A stretch of DNA of 64,000 nt from Endobugula sp965214375 (GTDB taxonomy: Bacteria > Pseudomonadota > Gammaproteobacteria > Pseudomonadales > Cellvibrionaceae): assembly GCA_965214375.1 (NCBI GenBank), contig OZ243947.1, forward strand, positions 1,302,001-1,366,000. The letters are read 5' to 3'. The notes beneath the pieces are model-generated. The model was not told the origin of the DNA. It was given only the letters and a program-made list of their open reading frames with translations, and did not search any database. Below, in pieces: positions 58,701-64,000 of this stretch. How positions within the stretch are numbered: the first letter of the stretch is position 1; the number at the start of each line of letters is the position of its first letter. The translations under genes were made by a program, and so were the position numbers.

Positions 58701-61700
58701 CCCTGCCGAGTAATATAACGGCTGTGCAACAGGCCAAATACTGGTGCTACAGAAGAATCCATATGAACAGGCACAGCGGACCACTGGTAATGAGTGTCGA
58801 TACTCGAGGTCAGTGACACTCCGGCAATCGTTGCTAACTTGCCACGTAATTGATTGAACAAGGCATAACCTTGTACATCTTCGGTACGTGTTGTTGCTGG
58901 CTCCAATGAATAATAACGGTCATTTCTCTTGTGATAAATACCTGCATTAACGCATTGTTCCAATAGCCAAGTTATTTGATCTCGATAACGCGGTAACAAT
59001 CGACCACCGCGAATAATATTGCCTACGGTGGCACCTTGATCAATAGCATCATCAATACAATGTCGCACAAAACTATCAACCTGAAGGCACTGACTCTGTA
59101 ATTCATGGTGGCGCTGAGTAATCACCTTGGCGTCTTGTAAATGCGTCAGATCAAGAGCATCGAGGTTAATGTGCGAGGAGAATAATTGCTGATAGTGATC
59201 GGCATCCTGATATCGTGCGTCTACCTGCGCCATGGAATGATGTTCGGGTAGTTCACACCAATACGCTTGCTCATCGAAAGGATACAATGGCGCGTGACAT
59301 TTTCTACCCGCAAATGATAAATGCGTTGTCCAATGTAAGAGACACCCTTTTGTAAACAACTCACACAATAGATGTTGTTGCTGTACTGGTGCAGATTCTT
59401 TGGGCGTAGCCGCTGCCAACCAATGCACATCGTTGTGATTATTGTATTCACGCCTACCAATACCACTTAAGTGTGGCTGTGGTCCCATTTCAACAAACAA
59501 AGACACGCCTTTTTCGAGCGCACAATCCAGTGCTTGTTTGAACTGTACTGTTTGCCGTAAATGTTCTGTCCAATAATTGCCTGTTGCAGTACTTTCCTGC
59601 AAAGTTGCACTATCAACTTCACGCGCATAAAGGCTGGAAATTAATGGAATACTCCCTTCAGCAATGGTTAATGATGAGGTAATTTTTTCATACTTTTTGA
59701 GCACGTCATCAAGAATTTTTGAGTGCATCGCACAAGGCACTGTGAGCACTTTATGATTAATACCTTGTGCTTGTAGCTCAGCAATAGCCGGGGTAAGTAA
59801 CTCTGCAGGGCCAGAATATACATAATGCTTATCGCCATTAATGACGGCAAGATCCAGTGCTTGTAAAGCCGACAATGCCACCAGCTCATCCGCACTGGAA
59901 AATACCGCAACCATACCGCTATCTGGATAATTATCTGCACACTCGGCAACATATTCCCCACGCTTAATCACTGTCAATAATGCTTGCTCGTGAGACAGAT
60001 AGCCCGCAGCCACCGCGGCTGCATACTCACCCACAGAATGACCTAATACGACATCAGGAATTAACCCCATTGATTGCCAATGTGCGGACATAGCAATCTC
60101 AAAAACGACAATAGCCAGTTGTGCATAGTCTGCACGATGCAAATGTTTACCATCGTCAGCAAACATCAGTGTTTTTAAATCTACATCAATGACATCACGA
60201 CAAACCGATACACTATAATCAATACTTTCAGCAAAAGCCGGGGAAATAGCGTACCAGTCCCTACCCATACCCGCGTAGTGGCACCCTTGACCGGTAAACA
60301 GCCACGCTTGTGTTGGCTCCCCTTCTGCATAAGAACAAACCAATTTTTGTGTGGACGTTAACGTGTGATCATCTCTATCAGAAAAATCAGATAATGTGTC
60401 TACGGTATCACTATCAAGCATCATAGCAAGACGATAAGGCAGATCCAGTTGGCGGCCATGTAAGGCCGTGTAAGCTACGTTTTTTACTGACTGAGCATCG
60501 ATTGTATGGCGTTGTAAATGACTCGCATACTTCGATGCCAATTGTTGCAAAGAATAAAGGCTGGCGGCACTCAACAATAATACCGGCTGTGTATGATCTT
60601 GCATGGCAACATGCGCATCTTCTGATATAGCACGTAGTTCTTCAGGTAATGATTGAACAATCATATGGCAGTTGGTGCCACCAATACCAAAAGATGATAC
60701 GCCCGCTGTACGCAATGACTCACGCCAAGATTGCTGTTCTGAAGCAATAGCAAAACGCGACGAATCCAATTGTAGTTTAGGATTAACCTTGTCCACATGT
60801 AAGCTGGCGGGGATGGCGGCATGATGCACTGCAAGTATCGTTTTCATTAAACTGGCAATACCAGCAGCCGTATCCAAATGCCCCAGATTACTTTTTACCG
60901 AACCGATATAACATGCCTTAGCAGTATCACGACCACCACGATAAGCCGCTTGTAACGCAGCTATTTCAATCGGATCACCCAAGGTCGTACCCGTACCATG
61001 TGCTTCCACCATACCAATCTGGCCGGGATCAACATCGGCGAGATGCAGAGCTTCGGTTAATACGTGTTGTTGACCCGCAACAGATGGCGCCGTAAAGCCT
61101 ACCTTATCAGAACCATCATTATTAATAGCACTCCCACGTAGTACAGCCATAATAGGGTCACCATCATTTAGCGCATCCTCCAAACGCTTAAGTACCACCG
61201 CACCGACACCATTACCACCAAACGTACCTTCTGCATTTTCAGAAAAAGGACGGCAGAAACCATCGGGAGAGAACACCATACCCGGTTGATATAGATAACC
61301 AGCATGTTGGGGAAACGACACGGCGGCACCGCCCGCAATGGCCATATCGCACTCGCCACCACGTAAACTTTCACACGCCATATGTACGGCAACCAAAGAA
61401 CTAGAGCAGGCAGTTTGTACAGTCAGTGCGGGGCCATGTAAATTAAATCGGTGAGCCACTCGTGTAGCAAGATAATCTTTATCATTGCCCAACAGCGCTT
61501 GCATGCCCTTAACCTGACCAACATCAGTGACACTAAAATTATTCAATGACGGGTATGTACTGATACGCGCGCTACCATAAACGCCCGTCTTTTGCGTGAT
61601 ATTTCTGGGCGCATAACCCGCATGTTCCAGCGCGTGCCAAACCACCTGTAAGAACAGGCGTTGTTGAGGATCAATAGACTCTGCTTCCTGAGGGGAATAA

Positions 61701-61981
61701 CCAAATAAAGTCGCATCAAAATTTTCCGGACTCTCAATAACAGAAGCCACCGGCACAAAATTATCTTTATCAACAGTCGCTTCATTAACGCCGGCAGCCA
61801 ATAACTGCTCGCGAGTAAAATGAGAAGCAAAACGGGTATTATTCAACAATCCTTGCCAATACTGCTCAATATTATCGGCTTGAGGAAAACGACATGCCAT
61901 GCCGACAACAGCGATAGGATCACAATTCGCATAATGTTCGTCGTAAAAAGTATCTGGATTATTTTTTGAAAAATCTGTCAT
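49712..61981 (-). CDS. hybrid PKS-NRPS, HMWP1-like: KS-AT-KR-ACP-Cy-MT-PCP-Cy-A-PCP-TE
   Basis: Start taken at ATG 61981 (MTDFSKNNPDTFYDE); an earlier in-frame start would overlap the previous gene. 4089 residues, uninterrupted. KS ~22-445 (TACSSS near 189, HGTGT near 327). AT with GHSVGEY near 647. KR with TGGMGGIG near 1254 and YALANAYLDG near 1385. ACP Ser in GMDSLL near 1561. Cyclisation domain with DLLQFDVQS near 1770. Methyltransferase with LEIGAGTAATT near 2353. PCP GGDS near 2631. Second cyclisation domain DLVLADGSS near 2840. Adenylation domain near 3220-3680 (FTSGSTGKPKG); its pocket reads about D-L-F-N-M-S-M-I-W-K, a cysteine code. PCP near 3724. Thioesterase GWSFGG near 3872. Cytosolic assembly line extending a cysteine-cyclised chain by malonate and two Cys-derived rings. 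No C-methyltransferase seen between AT and KR. Confidence 0.95.
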   Translation of the reverse strand: MTDFSKNNPDTFYDEHYANCDPIAVVGMACRFPQADNIEQYWQGLLNNTRFASHFTREQLLAAGVNEATVDKDNFVPVASVIESPENFDATLFGYSPQEAESIDPQQRLFLQVVWHALEHAGYAPRNITQKTGVYGSARISTYPSLNNFSVTDVGQVKGMQALLGNDKDYLATRVAHRFNLHGPALTVQTACSSSLVAVHMACESLRGGECDMAIAGGAAVSFPQHAGYLYQPGMVFSPDGFCRPFSENAEGTFGGNGVGAVVLKRLEDALNDGDPIMAVLRGSAINNDGSDKVGFTAPSVAGQQHVLTEALHLADVDPGQIGMVEAHGTGTTLGDPIEIAALQAAYRGGRDTAKACYIGSVKSNLGHLDTAAGIASLMKTILAVHHAAIPASLHVDKVNPKLQLDSSRFAIASEQQSWRESLRTAGVSSFGIGGTNCHMIVQSLPEELRAISEDAHVAMQDHTQPVLLLSAASLYSLQQLASKYASHLQRHTIDAQSVKNVAYTALHGRQLDLPYRLAMMLDSDTVDTLSDFSDRDDHTLTSTQKLVCSYAEGEPTQAWLFTGQGCHYAGMGRDWYAISPAFAESIDYSVSVCRDVIDVDLKTLMFADDGKHLHRADYAQLAIVVFEIAMSAHWQSMGLIPDVVLGHSVGEYAAAVAAGYLSHEQALLTVIKRGEYVAECADNYPDSGMVAVFSSADELVALSALQALDLAVINGDKHYVYSGPAELLTPAIAELQAQGINHKVLTVPCAMHSKILDDVLKKYEKITSSLTIAEGSIPLISSLYAREVDSATLQESTATGNYWTEHLRQTVQFKQALDCALEKGVSLFVEMGPQPHLSGIGRREYNNHNDVHWLAAATPKESAPVQQQHLLCELFTKGCLLHWTTHLSFAGRKCHAPLYPFDEQAYWCELPEHHSMAQVDARYQDADHYQQLFSSHINLDALDLTHLQDAKVITQRHHELQSQCLQVDSFVRHCIDDAIDQGATVGNIIRGGRLLPRYRDQITWLLEQCVNAGIYHKRNDRYYSLEPATTRTEDVQGYALFNQLRGKLATIAGVSLTSSIDTHYQWSAVPVHMDSSVAPVFGLLHSRYITRQGLLAAGIQFDDQETTGLIILDNTPLLELALNLLEIIQSSICRRWVIVTCQAYYSPEHFTSNIVNPDHYAVAALLRCAALDKADDCEIITVDIADVHPTVIFNALSHFDSTQASDIIYRDNTYWQRQLQKAETVPLSELTENHWKTAAPGYFKQDGWHIVTGGMGGIGRLCVRWLAQKGARHIAVIGRRCHQDWDDFVAPIVEQFNSEVIWQLCDLSVSDDLIQTLDNLQEKYPIKGIIHAAGIADHTDIDNIDKHHLVSVVNAKAVAAKILCEKLQQQNADYALLFSSAAVLGAPGQGAYALANAYLDGLALENMTAANHHSQETHQLRISTISWGAWREVGMTTSQRLIEQLAHSGMYTLEAAEGLWHIEQALTGDNLQHRFAMRVDISSPSFGHYFASLLNTSTQTFVDVTPSRGVTKEDKKTAVNLSGDDDYDRPVVATWLSERIAYQLRLDKKTILNEQQDLLTMGMDSLLFLELSNDIKKTLGVSLSADAVYDDFTIAGLCQLILSKKDKLSAESSDSIGENKQSYDVIIDQQQRHLPFPLTPIQHAYWIGRTDLLDYGSVACQVVFEWDKSLNNFDVERFEQAWNALIQRHDMLRMVVDNDGEQRILSDVPLYRLERRSVAACSDHEKQQQLLDFRKRLCEQVRPADIWPLFELSLTQLDEAHVRLHMSLDLLQFDVQSFKIMMDDLTLAYQGAQLPHVQLSFRDYVMYEQQQRNSAEWQASWHYWQDMMPLLPDVPQLPMAAINAENTIHPAPEFFTLSGGLEKSQWQQLKQHWQQWGITPSAGLMALFAHVLACFTRQPQFTLNMTFFNRQNIHSDVQQLIGDFTSIMLMDFDTQAAVSLRDGMQKTQNKLWQNLSHSRINGVEVLRSFSRHLQSYEQNHNEREQQTLTPVVFTSMLGMSMEGLDIEQALTRFLGDPVFVHSQTPQVWLDHQIMEVDDALAFHWYCMRDVLADGVLDNLFSIYQTLLSMLAKTPELMTTTLRGSVLDLMSNSADNVPSRPQFAVAEGHAIQDAWPLEQQLRQLPQVQQAQLFASDDSSNCRALFVANSHYPTSEMRTLAMTIDYVQTPISETDLQQSNAAWKAIECRSLAGLCKTLLRHRVFEAINVEYTLDNVIEKLQAQPQYRRLLKQWLDLLCREAVLSQKATTQNIVYTANHRFFAAATSDISEVPNAIWCQQIDEYVSRSIALHDDLLQGKASALELLFGNEWYIKSLYEINPALRFLNHHAASIVDLLAQQSEQQSSQKKPFRMLEIGAGTAATTRSVLAAAGSRISDYYFTDVSNLFLDDARESLDDHAHQLHFDLLDINQPINFSQHPQEGYDVILGVNVLNHATHVQYCLNRLRSILKPGGHLVIIEATDRHSAMQLATLAFLESTEVFEDFRAQDYSAMLDHTMWQQALVEAGFEPRVSVPDVDISPLRQHLLLAQSVRGGRVSIDELLSASSLANDILRIQSFEQVERLPINMTDTQQGLKIDDVLSAEVVKHIDGVTAEQSGDAADDDLIEIVRKVWQQLLQHTVENDSDFFRSGGDSVLATRMVVALQKEGVQQANLQPLFDNPLFIDFCRALSESDISTPQGVSEQQQDDVVKEHQNIMDEVLNDETVIPPFPLTDLQRAYWLGEGDVFELSNGVAHFYAELSIPSLDEARFTQAWNNVIQQHPQMRGFINNASEFCILPHVDKYQPRCYDLCDLNHKQRQLHLENARKNIRQKGVPSHQWPLFDISIHHLPDNESIVHIVLDLVLADGSSVNLMFSQLAAWYQNMEQKFPVAELSIRDYLLKIETHKTSEKYQKSQQYWFDRIDSMPDAPQLPVTDGDRKDMDLQSLHYIISGEKWQQLQTQSFSHNLTPSSVMLTLFCRILAQWSETSHFSINILHRNRIFDCDPDNLLVGNLSTTNILEVLLEPGKSLVHSAQTIQEQLFNDLQHADFNGQQVLREINQRKHKLAAGMPVVFNDTVSVSQRQQMKLGELKEFGVQTPHVYLDCMLIAAPNGGVAVKWAVQKNYLQPDVADTMFESFVHTIERVIHQQHDWLAPFSLPLPVSQVTQRQLINATTLHHKKLLPPNSATPMKTLCQLVENGVKCYPKRCALVSTEGSLTYQQLWKRACLLALQLLDSDKPLTKLVAVVMDKGWEQVVATVAIHLAGKAYLPIDAQYPEQRIHELLEQGGVSHVLTQHAVIHRIHWPASLDVMALTSLSEPVKQRISTHNRERLDKVAPVADDVAYVIFTSGSTGKPKGVVITHHSAVNTLLDVNQRIDLCKDDVVLGISSLSFDLSVFDIFSTLAAGAKLVVPQAQDVRDPAVLAEWVVNEKVTIWNSVPAFAQMLQEYVNYHDVEYRSAVDHLRWVMMSGDWIPVQLPEKLTSLNPNVNVLSMGGATEAAIWSIAYLIETVDSHQNSIPYGCPMANQSFFIYNELMDPCPTWVAGELYISGIGLAQGYWEDEEKTSAAFITHPYTGERLYKTGDLGRYLPDGNIEFLGRNDHQVKVNGYRVELGEIENSLSEYDHVQDALVQLVDTHEGVSQLVAYIVFEKYFTEKDHEKIIESLRDYIKQKLPAYMCPRHFMALDAVPYSRNGKVDRKALPQPHITSILSEFTAPKTDIEKRVAVVWQEILKQERIDINTSFFDLGGDSFLAVHLLAKINGLWTFRVNAGVLQANDTIADLAAYLEQNSFANDTDVDIKVNDCLVALNKNNHKNQQKTRVFVVHPIGGHLLSYQYLARHLSSNIGEDNVAIYGLQFPQSFVNDPHIDTWSVNDLASYYRQAIQSQQAGGPYHIVGWSFGGILAYEIARQLQKEGEQIANCILIDSFVPTMKKDLVIDEALLMKHFLIDISGRFPQLIDYDSFEASSRQAFIQQLLHKLSAIPDLVNTFNEEELITLLNIYCGNLQAMLSYHIKPVDFDLVLIRACNKYSNDFMSYLQSAVVNHKNYGWEDYANVSTYDFSGDHYSVFLPGEVEQLASLLADLVTDIRRYKKPQTSSVNEETLSDKDAALEES

Positions 61982-62021
61982 AGCTGTTACCGCGAGGCCT
62001 CTATTGGTAAAGCTGCTAAAG

Positions 62022-64000
62022 CTATTCAGCAGGTTCGGTAGTAGTACTGCGACGAGCACGGCGTCTTTGCCGTCTTACTCTTCGCGATGTCGTTGTGTCA
62101 TCAGTAACGGGTTGTTCGGGTATGATATTTTGTGATTCATTATTTTTTGCGAGCAAAGCATCAACCAATGCATTAGGCGATGGATAAGCAAAAATATCGG
62201 TTACCGTAATAAAACCATAACCCAGCTTTTCTAACTCAATATGTAATTGCACCAGATGCAATGAATGAGCTCCAGCATCAAAAAAGTTTTTATCCGGAGT
62301 AATGGTCTGTTGAGTTATTTTTAAGAATTTTTTTATAATAACGGCGACAATCAACCGTCGTTGCATAGAATCGTAAGCCGTCGATTCCTGAGATAACGCA
62401 ACAGACTCAGAGGATGAGTCAAGGTTTGTTGTTGAATCTGTATTTGACTGTTGATTTAAGGTATCAACAAATACACACTGGGGTATCTGTGCAGGTTTAT
62501 CGATCAGATTTTCCAGTGGTTGATGCCAAAGTAATTCTTGCGTAGCGAGTGCTTCTAATAGCTTATAATACTGAGAGAACATTTGATCAAGAATCGCTCG
62601 CGGAAATAATTCTTCTACCGCATCCCAATTTAACCGCAATTCGCCATCTGACTCATATACTTGATGATCAAGCCACACTTGTGGAGTTTGTGAAATACCA
62701 CCTATCGGTTTTAGTAACGATTTTTCTGATAAAAAATCACCATCATTGGCACCCAGTGCACTGGTAAATACGACCGGCATGGTAGCACTGGCTTGTTGCT
62801 GTTTTTGAGCCAACTCACGCATAACCCACACTGCAGAGATATTACTGTGCTTAAGTGCTGAAGCCAGCGTTGCTTGCAAATGTTTAGCGCTAGTTAACCA
62901 ATCAGTTTGCGGCACCCAAGGAACTAGCAACAACGAGGTAAAGTCACCCAGAACAGACTGAATATCAGGGTGCACATCTTGTCTATCAAACAGCGTCAGA
63001 TTAATAGTCAGTTCTGGCACGCGGCTCCATGCGGATAATATCGCTGAATAAGAGCTGATTAATAATGCTGAAGCCGTAATTTGATGTTGTTGGGCCAAAG
63101 CTTTTAATGCTTGCCACTTATCACTATCAAGTCGCGCAGCGGCACGAATAAAGGTGGGTCGAGAGACGTTATCAGGATGCTGATATAGAGGAAGCTGGGG
63201 TGCCGAAGGCAAATCAGATAACTGTTGTCGCCAGTACTGACGCGCCGTCGATTGTTCACTTTCACGTTGTTCACGCTGCAATAAATATGCTGTAACATAA
63301 TCACGAAAGTTAATACCAATCTCAGGTAAGGCAAGATCAGGTTGATGGTACAGCGCTTCCAGTTCTGCAAACAATCGTTGCATGCTCAAGCCATCAAGCA
63401 TCATATTATCTAAACTGATTAACAGACGCGTTTCATGGCTATCATTAATAAGTGCCTGCACTGTAAATAATGGCCACTGTGAAGGCTCCAGTACTTGATG
63501 TGATTGCTGCTGACGTATGCGACTGGCAGTGCCATCATCGAACTCACTGACTACATAGACGGTCGTTGCAAAAGCAGGCACCGTTTCCAGTACGCATTGT
63601 TGATGGTCACGTACCACCATACGCAACATATCATGACGTTTAATTAACTGATTCCACGCATGATTAAACCGAACAATATCTAAATCTATGACAGAAAATT
63701 CAATAAAGAAATGCGAACCAACTCCACCGAGAGAAAAACTATCCTGACGACCAATCCAATAAGCCTGTTGAACATCCGTTAATGGAAAAGGTAGATAACG
63801 ATTTTGCCAATCGGCCGTTATAGAATATTGACTGGCTGAGGAAGCCTCATCATCATGCAGCACCACTAAGGTTGCAGCAAATTCATGCAGACACGGAGTT
63901 GCAAAGAGTACGCTTAAATCCGCTTTATAGCCTTCATTTTCAAGCGCACCAATGCACCGGGTTGCACTTAAACTATCAGCACCGAGCTGGAAAAAATCAC
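62022..64000 (-). CDS. HMWP2-like NRPS, C-terminal PCP-Cy-PCP (partial at right edge)
   Basis: The frame is open to the window edge. First visible is a carrier domain end (FFQLGADSLSATRC), then a heterocyclisation domain (FPLTDVQQAYWIGRQD; DNMMLDGLS is the D-x4-D-x2-S Cy motif), then a terminal carrier domain (FFDAGAHSLHLVQL) and an Arg-rich tail (RRVRRQRRRARRS). No A domain follows this Cy domain, just as Cy2-PCP2 end HMWP2 of Yersinia. The aryl carrier, first Cy and Cys-A domain should lie beyond the edge. Stop 40 bp before the start of the PKS-NRPS. The frame is intact. Confidence 0.93.
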   Translation of the reverse strand, partial: DFFQLGADSLSATRCIGALENEGYKADLSVLFATPCLHEFAATLVVLHDDEASSASQYSITADWQNRYLPFPLTDVQQAYWIGRQDSFSLGGVGSHFFIEFSVIDLDIVRFNHAWNQLIKRHDMLRMVVRDHQQCVLETVPAFATTVYVVSEFDDGTASRIRQQQSHQVLEPSQWPLFTVQALINDSHETRLLISLDNMMLDGLSMQRLFAELEALYHQPDLALPEIGINFRDYVTAYLLQREQRESEQSTARQYWRQQLSDLPSAPQLPLYQHPDNVSRPTFIRAAARLDSDKWQALKALAQQHQITASALLISSYSAILSAWSRVPELTINLTLFDRQDVHPDIQSVLGDFTSLLLVPWVPQTDWLTSAKHLQATLASALKHSNISAVWVMRELAQKQQQASATMPVVFTSALGANDGDFLSEKSLLKPIGGISQTPQVWLDHQVYESDGELRLNWDAVEELFPRAILDQMFSQYYKLLEALATQELLWHQPLENLIDKPAQIPQCVFVDTLNQQSNTDSTTNLDSSSESVALSQESTAYDSMQRRLIVAVIIKKFLKITQQTITPDKNFFDAGAHSLHLVQLHIELEKLGYGFITVTDIFAYPSPNALVDALLAKNNESQNIIPEQPVTDDTTTSRRVRRQRRRARRSTTTEPAE

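Noticed and set aside
1..64000. CRISPR arrays, transposases, tRNA or phage attachment sites
   Set aside because: No repeat-spacer pattern, transposase motif, cloverleaf with CCA-end or flanking direct repeats was seen by eye; the siderophore locus therefore has no visible mobility gene in this window.

Overview
The window reads as a moderately AT-rich gammaproteobacterial chromosome using the standard genetic code. The taxonomic cues are the fabA-fabB pair, a creBCD regulon with its TTCAC repeats, the ssb / MFS transporter / uvrA arrangement familiar from Pseudomonas and Cellvibrio relatives, and a Fur box. Placement near the Cellvibrionales or Pseudomonas group is inference. No tRNA, rRNA, CRISPR array or insertion sequence was seen.

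Layout. (1) 1-1380: 3' part of pgi. (2) 1373-19210: an exopolysaccharide locus of the Wzx/Wzy type, mostly leftward: VpsP-like protein, CpsB-type phosphatase, Wzc, Wza, outer-membrane barrel, Sfp-type phosphopantetheinyl transferase, rmlDCAB, Wzy, glycosyltransferases, Wzx, small membrane proteins and the initiating sugar-phosphate transferase. Eleven of about eighteen genes are broken. I count nine in-frame stops (TAA, TAG and TGA) and about nine small indels; repairing them restores products of roughly family length. (3) 19364-34594: largely intact core genes: an O-antigen-ligase/Wzy-like protein, algC/manB-type mutase, galU, fabA, fabB, creD-creC-creB, ssb, an MFS transporter and uvrA, with two small amber-interrupted ORFs between them. 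(4) 34811-64000: an intact siderophore locus that continues past the right edge.

The siderophore locus is built like yersiniabactin but primed with 2,3-dihydroxybenzoate. entC/entB/entA-type genes make the catechol. A fused thioesterase/aryl-AMP ligase (YbtT+YbtE) activates it. An HMWP2-like NRPS (only its PCP-Cy-PCP end is visible) hands over to a 4089-residue PKS-NRPS with the order KS-AT-KR-ACP-Cy-MT-PCP-Cy-A(Cys)-PCP-TE. A YbtU-type thiazoline reductase, two YbtP/YbtQ-type ABC half-transporters and a Fur-boxed AraC regulator complete the yersiniabactin-like set. Two things depart from yersiniabactin: an extra Cy-A-PCP module with no recognisable PKS C-methyltransferase, and an operon segment encoding a flavoprotein, a PLP sulfur-amino-acid enzyme and a tandem OsmC protein.

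How it fits together: the cell appears to have abandoned a rhamnose-containing exopolysaccharide while keeping a very large iron-scavenging pathway. The only phosphopantetheinyl transferase in view sits inside the decaying polysaccharide locus and is intact, as expected if the siderophore carrier proteins depend on it. This suggests recent host adaptation (inference).
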